The notes beneath the pieces are model-generated. The model searched no databases and was not told where the DNA came from. It was given only the letters and a program-made list of their open reading frames with translations. The translations under genes were made by a program, and so were the position numbers. From an uncultured Acidobacteriota bacterium (GTDB lineage Bacteria > Acidobacteriota > Blastocatellia > Pyrinomonadales > Pyrinomonadaceae), in the NCBI GenBank assembly GCA_937873515.1, contig CALMYB010000017.1:95837-159836 (forward strand): a stretch of DNA of 64,000 bases, read 5' to 3'. Of the stretch, positions 55,811 through 64,000 are shown one piece after another (position 1 is the stretch's first letter; each line of letters starts with the position of its first letter).

Positions 55811-57486
55811 TGATGTATTGTGAACTGCATACACGCTCTGCCTTTAGTTTCCTCTCTTCAGGTTCGCAGCCGCAGAGATTGGCGAGCCGCGCGGCTGAGT
55901 TAGGCATCGGCAGCATTGCCTTGCTTGATCGCGACACGGTTGCCGGTGCGGTACGGTTTCATTTCGAGGCAAAAGAACACGGGCTAAAGCCGATCATTGG
56001 GTCGGAGATAACAATGGAAGACGGCAGCCTCTTGCCGCTTGTGCCGCTGAATCGCAAGGGGTATGAGAATCTTGCGAAACTGATAACGACGGTAAAACTT
56101 CGCAATAAGAAAGGCGAACACTTCGCCACGCGTGAAGATATAGAGCATTATTCACAAAACCTTATGTGCTTTACCGGCGGCTCGGACGGCTTCCTGCATA
56201 ACAGCATTATAAATAACAATGGCCTGGCCGATCTTGCGTGGCTCAATTACGTTTTCGATAACCGGGTTTATGTGGAGCTCCAGCGGCATCATCTTCGCAG
56301 TGAGGAGCATATCAATCAGGTTTTGCTTGGGTACGCACATAAGCTGCGGCTGCCTTATTTTGCATCGAACGGCGTATATTACGCAGACAAGCACGATCGC
56401 GAACCGTTCGACGTTTTCACCTGCATTAAAAATCACACGACCATCTATGAAGCAGGCAATCTTCTCTCCGAAAATGATGAGCGTTGCCTGAAATCCCACG
56501 ACGAGATGCGATGGCTTTTTGAAGATATGCCGGAAGCCGTCGATATCACCGAAGAGATCGCTTCACTTGTCGATTTTTCGATGGACGAGCTTTCCTATAA
56601 CTTTCCGGATTATCCAGTTCCTGTCGGAGAAACGATGAATTCTTTTCTGAGGATAAAGACTGCAAAAGGGGCAGTAGAAAGATATCGGGAAAGCACACAG
56701 GAAATAAGAGGGCAGGTTCAGAGGCAGCTTGAAAATGAGCTTGCAGTGATCGAGATGAAGGGACTGGCCGGATATTTTCTTCAAGTCAGCGACATTTCGG
56801 ATTACTGCAAGGGCGAAGGCATCTTATCGCAGGGGCGTGGTTCGGCGGCGAACTCGGTGGTCTGTTATGCGTTGGGGATAACTGCAGTCGATCCGATAAA
56901 GCACGATCTGTTATTCGAGCGGTTCTTATCTGAGAAGTACGAACAGTATCCCGATATAGATATCGACCTGCCTTCGGGCGACGACCGCGAAAAGGTCATC
57001 CAGCATGTCTATGAAAAGTTTGGCCGCCGCGGATCGGCGATGACCGCAAATGTCATTAGTTATCGTGGCAAATCTTCTGTCAGGGAAGTTGGTAAGGTAT
57101 TCGGGTTCGGAACGGATGTTATAGATCGTCTGTCGAGGCTCAACTCGCATTATGAGACCTTTAAGGGAGATGAACTGCAGCGCCGCCTTAAGGAAGAAGG
57201 TTTCGACCTGACGACGGATCGGGCATTACGAAAATTCTCCGATCTCTATCGCCGCGTACTCGATTTTCCTCGTCATCTCGGTCAGCACTCAGGTGGGATG
57301 GTGATCTCGATCGACCGGCTCGATTCGATAGTTCCGATAGAGCCTGCCTCGATGGAAGATAGAACCATAGTTCAATGGGACAAGGATGACTGCGAAGCTC
57401 TGAAGATAAGGCTTGCACGTGTTCTTCGCTTTTTAGCGGCGACATTTCTCAATCAATGCACCATTGCTGATTCACTACCCATTTAG
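55810..57486 (+). pseudogene. dnaE2: Error-prone DNA polymerase III alpha (DnaE2-like), 3'-truncated
   Basis: An N-terminal PHP domain (MYCELHTRSAFSFLSSGSQP) is followed by the start of the C-family polymerase: YFLQVSDISDYCKGEGILSQ, GRGSAANSVVCYALGIT, and the catalytic motif YPDIDIDLPSGDDREK with two of the three active-site Asp. Homology stops at about residue 533 (KDDCEALKI, about 57409), just before the KxDxLGL motif that should carry the third Asp. The last 25 residues are unrelated. Full-length DnaE2 has about 1,050 residues, so polymerase activity is not expected. Convergent with the CBASS effector gene, overlapping its 3' end. Confidence 0.9.
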
Positions 57487-58288
57487 CATGCTTACCGATT
57501 CGATAGACCTCTTTCCGTTGATGCCTATCGTAACCGAGTGAATCAATTAGATCTTTGCTCGCCCACTTAACATAATCGGTGTCGCCCTGTTGATAAAGCT
57601 CTTCAAGCTCTTGCTGCTGGGCCAGTGTGGGAAGTATGTCGAGGATGTCGTACTGTAGTATCTCAAGGCAATCCCACCCTTCCGCCTGCTTAATTGGCGT
57701 TTGGATTGTGCAGGCGATCGCGTAATTAACATACGGGAAATTTTTCTGTGACAGAACTTTCGCTTTCCCGTCGATCAATTCTTCGTAAAACTCTCGCCAG
57801 TGCGATACCTCCCGATCTCGTTCGCGGCTGAACCAGTCAAGAAACTTGATCGCGTTTCTGGCGGGAACGAAAACGGCGAGATCGTCTTTCATCAACCCGT
57901 GTGTCGGCATGCGGGGATCATCGATAGCACCAAAGTCCGCCAGGACCTTCTGCGTGATCGGAAGCCGCTTGTATTTTCCACCTACATGCTGGTAGAAGTC
58001 CCAGTTGGAGTTCTTTACAAGGAGATATTTGTCCTTAATCTTGATCCGATATTGATAGGACATCGAAAAGCGGATCGAACGGTCGAAGAGACTGTGCCAA
58101 GTGCACTGAGCGACGAGTTTCCAACGACCGAGGTTATTGTAGAGATCCAGGCCGATCTGGACGATGATGAGTCCGACAAAGAGCACGATCCCCTCCGCGA
58201 TCAGATTCGCGGATAGAGCTTCGGGCACAACACCGTATCCAAGGACGACCAAGATCAAGCAGAAAATTATCTGTACTAAATACTTCAT
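57449..58288 (-). CDS. CBASS effector: two-helix membrane protein with SMODS-associated NUDIX-like domain
   Basis: 279 residues. Two transmembrane helices (about 4-22 and 29-50; IIFCLILVVLGYGV, IVLFVGLIIVQIGLDLY) are followed by a cytoplasmic NUDIX-like domain. Its start is SIRFSMSYQYRIKIKDKYLL and VGGKYKRLP (residues 71-110), and it has a Nudix-box-like WREFYEEL at 164-171. This is the pattern of transmembrane CBASS effectors with a SMODS-associated NUDIX domain. It is expected to bind the cyclic oligonucleotide made by the CD-NTase and disrupt the membrane, killing the infected cell. Its ATG overlaps the ATPase stop by 4 bp. A beta-barrel (Cap15-type) effector is the main alternative. Confidence 0.8.
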   Translation of the reverse strand: MKYLVQIIFCLILVVLGYGVVPEALSANLIAEGIVLFVGLIIVQIGLDLYNNLGRWKLVAQCTWHSLFDRSIRFSMSYQYRIKIKDKYLLVKNSNWDFYQHVGGKYKRLPITQKVLADFGAIDDPRMPTHGLMKDDLAVFVPARNAIKFLDWFSRERDREVSHWREFYEELIDGKAKVLSQKNFPYVNYAIACTIQTPIKQAEGWDCLEILQYDILDILPTLAQQQELEELYQQGDTDYVKWASKDLIDSLGYDRHQRKEVYRIGKHAKWVVNQQWCID

Positions 58289-59169
58289 TTGATCTCGGGG
58301 CTCGGCGCCACCTTCTTGATCGTATCGATCAGAGCAGAGTAGCTGAGCTTATTATCCGGGAAGCAGGCGGCAATCGCTTCCGGAATTACTCGAAGCGTTA
58401 GGTCAGAGAACGTGTAGCCCAAGCCGCCGTTACTTTCGGGACCCGTTCGCTTGGCAAGATCCGCGATCTCACTTTCGGAAAGTTCGGCGCCGTTAAGGAA
58501 CTTTGCAAAGAGTTCGATCCGTTCTTCGAGCGAAGGCCGGGTAAATTGTACTACCACTGCGGCACGCCGCACGATCGCTTCGTCAAGAAAGTCGAGCCGG
58601 TTTGTGGACATGAAGATCACCGCCCTTCCTTTCATCTCGCGGACCTCATCGATCTTTTGAATGAGAGTGTTCACAGCAGCTTTTTCTTCCTGATGCATCT
58701 GCAGGGTCGATCTGCTCGAGGCGATGGCATCCGCTTCATCGATCAGAAGGAATGCGACCCGTTTCTTACCGACTTGTTCCTTTAGCTGAGCGAACGCGTC
58801 GTTGACAAGGCCCCCCATCTGTCCGTGAAGCCCTTCGCCGCGTACGCGCGTGCTCAGTCGCAAAAAAAAACCTTCTCGATCCAGTTCGCGAACGGCATGA
58901 TCGGCTATCGCTTCGGCCGAGACTGTTTTGCCGGTGCCGACATCTCCTGCAAGAATGACAAGCGGATGCCGATCGGCGAGCATGCTGACGGCCGCGAGTT
59001 CAACACCGTGATGTCTTAAACTCCATTCTTTCAGGCCCTCGGAGTCGATAAGAAGCCGAAGGTTCCCAAATACGCGATTGAATTTATCGGTGAATCCGAT
59101 CAGACCGTCAGCCCGCTCCTTTATTGCTTTGTTAGGCAACTCGATGATGTTGTCGAATATTGTGTTCAT
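58285..59169 (-). CDS. cap6: CBASS TRIP13/Pch2-like AAA+ ATPase (Cap6)
   Basis: 294 residues. Walker A GDVGTGKT (75-82), Walker B FLLIDEADAIA (144-147 is DEAD), sensor-1 Asn in IFMSTN (190) and arginine fingers in EAIVRRAAVVVQF (201-202). Size and sequence match the single-AAA TRIP13-like remodeller of type III CBASS. That enzyme unfolds the HORMA protein to switch the cyclase off. Overlaps HORMA by 1 bp (TAATG) and the effector by 4 bp. Confidence 0.93.
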   Translation of the reverse strand: MNTIFDNIIELPNKAIKERADGLIGFTDKFNRVFGNLRLLIDSEGLKEWSLRHHGVELAAVSMLADRHPLVILAGDVGTGKTVSAEAIADHAVRELDREGFFLRLSTRVRGEGLHGQMGGLVNDAFAQLKEQVGKKRVAFLLIDEADAIASSRSTLQMHQEEKAAVNTLIQKIDEVREMKGRAVIFMSTNRLDFLDEAIVRRAAVVVQFTRPSLEERIELFAKFLNGAELSESEIADLAKRTGPESNGGLGYTFSDLTLRVIPEAIAACFPDNKLSYSALIDTIKKVAPSPEIK

Positions 59170-59678
59170 TAGTTGTAGTTAAACTTCTTTAATTCATAGC
59201 CATTGCTAGCGTACATCTGAGCATTCGAGCGACTTAGCCCCGGGAAGTTCGTGTTGATGTCCGTTGGACTCCATCCAATCTGGAAGTCATTTGTGTCCTG
59301 AAAACGAGACTGCTGTTCTTTCGAAAGAGCGCACCATGCATCGGTATAGGAGAGTATCACCGTGAGCTGCGAATCCGCGATCTCAGACCAATTGTTTCCG
59401 CCGGGCCGATCGCTGGAGATCCCCGTGCCCGCAGCGTTAACGACGAATTTCGAAGCCTTGAGAGAAACGCCGGTGTTTGACCGCTGGACAATGCTTACCG
59501 ACTCTAGGTATCTTGCCTCGGCAAGTTTGATGATGTCGTGAAAGACGTCGGCGACGTAGCCCATACTCCAGGTGTTGGTTAGACGTGCGATCATTCGGAG
59601 GTCGGATTCGAACCCTTCGAAGGCCTTTCTGATGTCAACGACCGTATAGGTCAAAGTTCCGCTGACTGTATAATACAT
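59169..59678 (-). CDS. cap7: CBASS HORMA domain protein (Cap7-like)
   Basis: 169 residues from MYYTVSGTLTYTVVDIRKAF. The bacterial HORMA features are a first helix with DIRKAFEGFESDLRMIARLT, then MGYVADVFHDIIKLAEARYL and the strand YLESVSIVQRS. A C-terminal safety-belt region includes LTVILSYTDAW and NAQMYASNGYELKKFNYN. In type III CBASS the closed HORMA binds a peptide, then the CD-NTase, and activates it. It starts 13 bp after the cyclase gene. Only one HORMA gene is present, as in single-HORMA systems. Confidence 0.87.
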   Translation of the reverse strand: MYYTVSGTLTYTVVDIRKAFEGFESDLRMIARLTNTWSMGYVADVFHDIIKLAEARYLESVSIVQRSNTGVSLKASKFVVNAAGTGISSDRPGGNNWSEIADSQLTVILSYTDAWCALSKEQQSRFQDTNDFQIGWSPTDINTNFPGLSRSNAQMYASNGYELKKFNYN

Positions 59679-59691
59679 TCCTACAATGCTC

Positions 59692-60675
59692 CTACGGTTT
59701 AATGCTGAATGACGGGCCGAATACCGACTTCCATTCCTCGGCTGTGTCCCCCTGGTTGTTGCGGGCTTGGGCAATGTTAAGAGCCTCCCAAGCAGTAAAT
59801 GTGTCTTCCCGGATCTCCTGCCATTTTTGATCCGTTAGTTTCTTCGCGACATTGTTTTCATTATTAGTGGGGTCTCCGATAAAGATCGGAGTTTGGAATT
59901 GAGCTACGGAGTTGATCGCCATAGCGAAAGAGATCGTCTTGATATCTGAAGTTGCGACAAATTGAAAGAAGCGGATAATTGCCTCTTCGATGTTCTCCTC
60001 AACGCCCTTGGTCAAATCAAGATACGAAGCGATCAGCTCGATCGCATACGAAGATAGCCCCGGCTCAAATTTTGAAGGCTTGAGTTCCTTGTAGTTTCGC
60101 CACCACTTGATCGCTCGGACGATCCCCGTGATCGAGGGGTTAAAGCGTCTTCGCGTAGCAAAAAATGCGAGCTGCCCAGCGATGCTAGTAATGTATTTTC
60201 CCCCTCCGCCGCGCTCCGGCTGCCAGACATATTCGGGCGGAGCATCCAGCGGAACGACCGGAACGATATCCAGTTCCATACCAGTGCCGATGAACTTTAC
60301 CTTTATGGACTTCGTCTTACCTTCCGCGTCAGTATCGCGGGCAATGTCTTTCGTCGGATAGATAGCTTGCAAATACTCAACGATAAAGTCGTGGAGGCTC
60401 TCAAGATCGTTCGCCAGCGATTGATCTCCCTCGACGAATAGGACGAGATCTATATCTATCGGATGATCGCCCGACGGTCGAAGGATCGTATGTTTTTTCC
60501 AGGATCCGGCGATCAGGAACTTTGTGACTCGAATTCCAGTCTTGTCGTCTTCGTCAATTTTGTCACTCAGCCGATCGCGAAGATTGTTCATCTGATCGCG
60601 AAAAGGTCCCATCTGGTCCGCCGGAAGCTTAATCCGTTTGATAAAATTCCGGAGCTCGATATTTGAAAGTCTCAT
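59692..60675 (-). CDS. CBASS CD-NTase (cyclic oligonucleotide synthase)
   Basis: 327 residues of the SMODS/CD-NTase fold. The nucleotidyltransferase signature GSWKKHT starts at Gly57-Ser58. The metal-binding acidic residues lie in HPIDIDLVLF (Asp74, Asp76) and the third in MELDIVPV (Asp136). The C-terminal helical part contains IKWWRNYKEL and LSSYAIELIASYLDL. It is predicted to make a cyclic di- or trinucleotide on phage infection. Association with HORMA and TRIP13 points to the CdnC/CdnD clades, but clade and product need a tree. AAGGAA ribosome site; divergent from the XRE gene by 101 bp. Confidence 0.93.
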   Translation of the reverse strand: MRLSNIELRNFIKRIKLPADQMGPFRDQMNNLRDRLSDKIDEDDKTGIRVTKFLIAGSWKKHTILRPSGDHPIDIDLVLFVEGDQSLANDLESLHDFIVEYLQAIYPTKDIARDTDAEGKTKSIKVKFIGTGMELDIVPVVPLDAPPEYVWQPERGGGGKYITSIAGQLAFFATRRRFNPSITGIVRAIKWWRNYKELKPSKFEPGLSSYAIELIASYLDLTKGVEENIEEAIIRFFQFVATSDIKTISFAMAINSVAQFQTPIFIGDPTNNENNVAKKLTDQKWQEIREDTFTAWEALNIAQARNNQGDTAEEWKSVFGPSFSIKP

Positions 60676-60689
60676 TTGTTTCCTTGCTG

Positions 60690-60708
60690 TATCTGCGTTT
60701 TGCAGATA
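60690..60708. promoter_or_regulatory. Inverted repeat in the CBASS-capH intergenic region, likely operator
   Basis: Perfect 7-bp arms TATCTGC / GCAGATA with a 5-bp spacer, 15 bp upstream of the CD-NTase start on its strand. Position and symmetry fit a repressor dimer site for the divergent XRE protein. Confidence 0.65.
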
Positions 60709-60749
60709 AACTTAAAGCAACGATACGCCTCTCCGTTTCGTACGTCAAG

Positions 60750-60764
60750 TTTTGTTTCGCAAAA
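60750..60764. promoter_or_regulatory. Second smaller inverted repeat before capH
   Basis: 5-bp arms TTTTG / CAAAA with a 5-bp spacer, 12 bp before the XRE ATG. It could be a second, weaker operator giving autoregulation. By-eye call. Confidence 0.35.
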
Positions 60765-60776
60765 GATGGAGAACAT

Positions 60777-61151
60777 ATGTCTACGATCAGCCTGAGGAAT
60801 CTCGGAATGATGATTAGGAATAAGCGTGGTGACGCGAAATTGCGCGAAACTGCGAATGAGATTGGCATCAGTGCGGCAACACTGATGCGTGTGGAGAGCG
60901 GCCGGATACCAGACGTTGAAACTTTTGGGAAGCTGTGCACATGGTTGAACATCGACCCAGCGCAATTCTTAGGATTTAAAAAAGATGAGGCCAAAAAAGC
61001 ACCCGATGAAAACGTGTTGACTATCGGAGCACATTTCCGAGCCGATAAGACCCCAAAACTCGCAACGGTAAACGCACTCTCAAAAATGATCTTGCTTGCA
61101 ATGAAAGCTCAGGGGGACAATCAGGCCGCACTTCGGGATGAAAACGCTTGA
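60777..61151 (+). CDS. capH: XRE-family repressor, CapH-like
   Basis: 124 residues with an N-terminal HTH (IRNKRGDAKLRETANEIGIS, AATLMRVESGRIPDVETFGK) and a C-terminal helical region (TVNALSKMILLAMKAQGDNQ). Divergent from the CBASS operon and overlapping an ImmA/IrrE protease gene by 14 bp. This arrangement matches CapH, which represses CBASS until cut by CapP after DNA damage (established for studied CBASS loci). ATG 60777 has GGAG five bases upstream; the longer frame from 60663 is rejected. Confidence 0.88.
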   Translation: MSTISLRNLGMMIRNKRGDAKLRETANEIGISAATLMRVESGRIPDVETFGKLCTWLNIDPAQFLGFKKDEAKKAPDENVLTIGAHFRADKTPKLATVNALSKMILLAMKAQGDNQAALRDENA

Positions 61152-61704
61152 AAGGGGATTCAAGGCGTGGTCTGAAAGGACCTCGCTCGCGGTGCGAAAA
61201 GAGCTCGACCTTGGGGTTGATGAGGCTCTGTGCCCGTTCCGTTTGGCGGGCCACTTGGATATTGACGTACTCCGACCACAGGAGGTCCGAGGCATTACTG
61301 ATGACGTATTAAAATCCCTTCTTGAAGATGACCCATGGGGCTGGTCTGCGACCAGTTTCACCTTCCAGAACCGAACGACGATCATTTTTAATCCGCGTCA
61401 TAGTGCAGGCAGACGGTCGTCGGACGTTGCTCACGAACTCGCCCACGAACTGTTGGGGCACCAGCCTGCGACGATGATCGTTTCGCTCGAACTGGATCAT
61501 TTCTCCATGCGGTCCTTTAACCAAAAGCAGGAAGACGAGGCGAACTGTCTGGGTTGGACGCTTCTTCTTCCCCGTGAAGGACTGCTTCGGGCAAAGTTAA
61601 AGAAAAAATCGGCGGAGGAGATCGCGAAACAATTCGGTGTATCCGAAACGTTGGTCACATTTAGGCTTCGTATGACAGGAATCGCCCGACAAGTGCGGTA
61701 TTGA
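61138..61704 (+). CDS. capP: ImmA/IrrE metallopeptidase, CapP-like
   Basis: 188 residues. Zinc site VAHELAHELLGHQP (HExxH at 99-103) and the downstream Glu-containing QEDEANCLGWTLLLP, both standard for ImmA/IrrE. A short C-terminal HTH-like helix pair follows (SAEEIAKQFGVSETLVTFRL). In CapH/CapP systems the protease is stimulated by single-stranded DNA, cuts CapH and derepresses CBASS. The overlap with capH implies coupled expression. Confidence 0.92.
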   Translation: MKTLERGFKAWSERTSLAVRKELDLGVDEALCPFRLAGHLDIDVLRPQEVRGITDDVLKSLLEDDPWGWSATSFTFQNRTTIIFNPRHSAGRRSSDVAHELAHELLGHQPATMIVSLELDHFSMRSFNQKQEDEANCLGWTLLLPREGLLRAKLKKKSAEEIAKQFGVSETLVTFRLRMTGIARQVRY

Positions 61705-61977
61705 TCCACTCCTGCTGTGATAGAGGAAGCGAGAAAAACGGCACATTCGTCGTCTTGTTGTACCGGTAGCCTTCGAGTTATGCAGCTTAGAAGCGGTCAG
61801 TCGCAGTTACACTATACATTATCGGCTAGATGCGAAAGACTTTGCCATCACATGATGCGGCGACCCTCACTCTTGACGAGGAAGCGTTTACATTCGGCAT
61901 CGCCAGACCCAGGATGGAAGTAGAATCGGCATCGATTGCGCAAGGGAGACAACCGCGGAGAATTTCGAAGGCGGTTT

Positions 61978-62408
61978 TCACATTCCCACATCGCGGGCGA
62001 TGTCAAAAGCTCGGTCTATGTCCTCAATTACGTCGTTCCAAATCCTCGATCCCTACCGAGAGGCTTATTAGAGGTGGCGGGCGAGACGGTCGCGGAGTCC
62101 ATCGGGAATGCTGGCGTGCGACATATAGCATGGCATGATGATAGTTGAATGCACCGAGCCGAAACTGACAGCGGTCGAACATAGTTCCGTGCCTTCAACG
62201 ATGCCGTTTTGAAAATCTGCGTCGCCTGTCGTGAAGCTGATCACCGAACCATCGCCCGTTGCTTGTTTGGCATGAATCCTGTCACTTTCATCTAAGCCAA
62301 TGCCGGGATAATAGACCTTCGTAATGTCCGTTCGCTTCGATAGGTATTCTGCTATGAGTCTTGCTGATTCAGTCTGCCGCTCAATGCTGAGCGCAAGGTT
62401 TTAAAACT
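61978..62408 (-). pseudogene. Remnant of a Cys/Met-metabolism PLP enzyme (cystathionine lyase/synthase type)
   Basis: On the minus strand, the piece LALSIERQTESARLIAEYLS, then TDITKVYYPGIGLDES, VISFTTGDADFQNGI and CSTAVSFGSVHSTIIM, then CYMSHASIP, matches the C-terminal third of trans-sulphuration enzymes. After two stop codons it resumes as ISLSVGIEDL and, after a frame change, VIEDIDRAFDIARDVGM with a final stop at 61978. There is no PLP-Lys region. About 140 residues of a 380-residue enzyme survive. The plus-strand short frames here are shadows of it. Confidence 0.8.
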
Positions 62409-62567
62409 TTTAAGAGTAATCAGGAGTCGACGGGCTAAGATCCAGACGTTTCGGCACTCTGCACAAATGCGGTCTTTTCGCATATTGATCTAGATCGTCC
62501 GTTATGGCCGCGCCGATCATTACATCCTAAAGAAAGTGGGCAGATTATTTGTGCCCGAGCAGGTCGA

Positions 62568-62875
62568 GTGCTTCTCCGCCAGCTTCTCGTGAAAATGACT
62601 CACGTTGTGATCGAAATACTCTTCCCGATACAACCTCAATACCTCCTCCACCGTCTCCACGGGTATCCGTCGCGAACTCGCCTTTCCCCCTGCGCCCGTC
62701 AAACAATCCCTCATACCCCATAGCCTCACACCGCTCCTTTATCCGCCTTAGGTGCCGGCAGCTCATCCCCAATATCTCCGCCGCCTTTATCCAGCTTGTC
62801 TTCTTCACATACGCCTCAATATTATCTCTTGTCTTGTCATCGCTTTCTCCATTGCGGCCTCGGAGTAGTTCCTCA
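62568..62875 (-). pseudogene. Transposase N-terminal remnant (ISNCY/IS481-like)
   Basis: Three frames must be joined: MRNYSEAAMEKAMTRQEIIL, then VKKTSWIKAAEILGMSCRHL and RRIKERCEAMGYEGLFDGRR, then RIPVETVEEVLRLYREEYFD with FHEKLAEKH. This is the HTH and start of a DDE transposase. The catalytic domain is missing and no inverted repeats were found, so it is dead. Region 62409-62567 holds nothing else that I can identify. Confidence 0.75.
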
Positions 62876-63109
62876 TAGTTCGTCCCTCCCTCAAGCTATT
62901 TTCACTCACCCCTCGCCGCTGCAAAAGCGGACAGATCATCTGCTATTTATACCGGACATATGTTGTGCTCGCGACAGCATTCAATGATTTTATTGACACG
63001 CAAGCATTACGTCTGATATGGTTGTGTCACTTTTTCGTTTCCCTGAAGCAACAACTACTAAAGCTGCTTCAACTCGTGGTCAAATTTGTTCAAAAAAGGA
63101 GAGCCCTCA

Positions 63110-64000
63110 TGTCTTCTAAAAAGCGAACCAAGCCATCGACCCGTTTAGTAAATTTGTCTCGTCGCTATGGAATACTCACGCGATTTACCTGTGCATTTCT
63201 GATCCTCTGTATTTTAACTATCTCGGCTCCTGCGGCGCCGACGGAGTTGAAGGGATATGTTAGGAATACTGCGCGATCGGTTCGTTTTTTATATCTGTCG
63301 GGAACTCTTACTAATAATTTGAATCGCTGGGTCATGGCTGGCTTTGCGTTCTTCGGATCGAAATCAGGCTCTCAAACACAGGATATTGCCAGTATAAAAA
63401 TATTCCCCGGATCGGTGGAGCTCCCGGAAGGAAGCGAATATATCTTTGCTGCTGTTGCCTATGACTACAACGGCGATTCGCTTTCGGGCGTGGATTTCGA
63501 CTGGCTGATCACCGATACGGAAGAACGTATGTCGCCTAAGCCGTTGGTGGCAAATCTATTCAAAGCCGAACTTCCGGGGACGTTCAAGCTGCGTGCGACA
63601 AGCGGTGGACATTTTGATGAAGTAACGATCACGGTTACTCCGGTCGAAGAAGATGAGGAGTTAATAAATAAAGGGGCAGTAACCACGCGTATATCGACGC
63701 GGAAGAACTCTAATACCAAAGGCTCGAGGTCTGACCAGCAACAAAAAGCGGAAAGGGTGGTCTCGAATCTACTGCCCGACGATTACGGATGGAACGAAGA
63801 TAATTGGGAATCGGCCATCGAACCGGGCAATCAGCCCGGCAATCCTCCCGGCGGCCCGATGGACGGCGGTGCGGGTAACGGCAATTTCCAGATCACGGCT
63901 CCGGTGATTTCACTGCCGGGACGGAGAACGGATGCGTTATCTGGGAAGAAGACGGGCTGGTTCGGGAAGGAGCTTCCTAAGAATGCGGGCAGCACATGGA
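63110..64000 (+). CDS. N-terminus of a Rhs/YD-type exported protein (runs off window)
   Basis: Open from ATG 63110 (GGAGAG nine bases upstream) to the window end, 297 codons so far. A signal or membrane segment (FTCAFLILCILTISAPAAP) is followed by an Ig-like domain (IKIFPGSVELPEGSEYIFAA, LFKAELPGTFKLRATSGG, TITVTP). Then comes a linker with DDYGWNEDNWESAIEPGN and MDGGAGNGNFQITAPVISLP. The GAGNGNFxxxAPVxSLPGR segment is what precedes the beta shell of acidobacterial YD-repeat proteins. The full protein could be a working Rhs system whose tips resemble those in the 7-12 kb array. Region 62876-63109 has no gene. Confidence 0.75.

Noticed and set aside
61830..62148. Plus-strand small ORFs right of capP
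   Set aside because: They overlap, on the opposite strand, a recognisable trans-sulphuration enzyme remnant.

Overview
The window looks like a chromosomal segment of a Gram-negative bacterium of the phylum Acidobacteriota, probably class Blastocatellia. This is an inference from gene content: two adjacent VWFA-related proteins of the type common in Acidobacteria, lpxC, a type IV pilus motor pair, YD-repeat/Rhs proteins, and many intergenic palindromic repeats. Most of the first 52 kb is housekeeping DNA of even, moderately high GC. About 52.5-63 kb is an accessory island with relics, more AT-rich patches and a defence locus.

Layout. 0-6.8 kb: partial gene, rel/spoT, ridA, rpmB, a SurA-like lipoprotein and an ABC-F ATPase. 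6.8-12.1 kb: an array of three Rhs/YD C-terminal fragments separated by small unrelated ORFs, followed by 131-bp tandem repeats. 12.1-14.8 kb (minus strand): guaB and a RodZ-like gene. 14.9-18.0 kb: a compact bacterial microcompartment operon with two BMC-H shell proteins, an acylating aldehyde dehydrogenase and two small membrane proteins. 18.0-20.1 kb: two VWFA proteins. 20.3-23.3 kb: pilC and pilB. 23.3-30.6 kb: a threonine dehydratase-like enzyme, S41 protease, gnd, lpxC, an EVE-domain protein and a permuted ATP-grasp protein. 30.6-42.1 kb: a metzincin protease, then acyl-CoA catabolism genes resembling leucine/isovalerate or terpene degradation (MccB-like carboxyltransferase, two enoyl-CoA hydratases, AtuA split into two genes, a B12-binding subunit). 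Two toxin-antitoxin-like pairs and a four-helix-bundle gene lie among them. 42.1-52.5 kb: exported proteins, def, a P5C dehydrogenase, aconitase and a C25 (gingipain-like) protease.

The most interesting locus is 57.4-61.7 kb. On the minus strand is a four-gene operon: CD-NTase, HORMA protein, TRIP13-like AAA+ ATPase, and a membrane-anchored NUDIX-like effector. Divergent from it are an XRE repressor and an ImmA/IrrE protease, the CapH/CapP pair. Together this is a complete type III CBASS anti-phage system with its DNA-damage-responsive regulator. It abuts a DnaE2-type polymerase gene that is cut off just before the expected third catalytic aspartate. Upstream of that gene is a free-standing protein resembling the C-terminus of ImuB, so the locus seems to have landed in an SOS mutasome cassette. 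The far side holds two decayed genes (a Cys/Met-metabolism PLP enzyme and a transposase). After that the N-terminus of another Rhs/YD-type protein runs off the window end.
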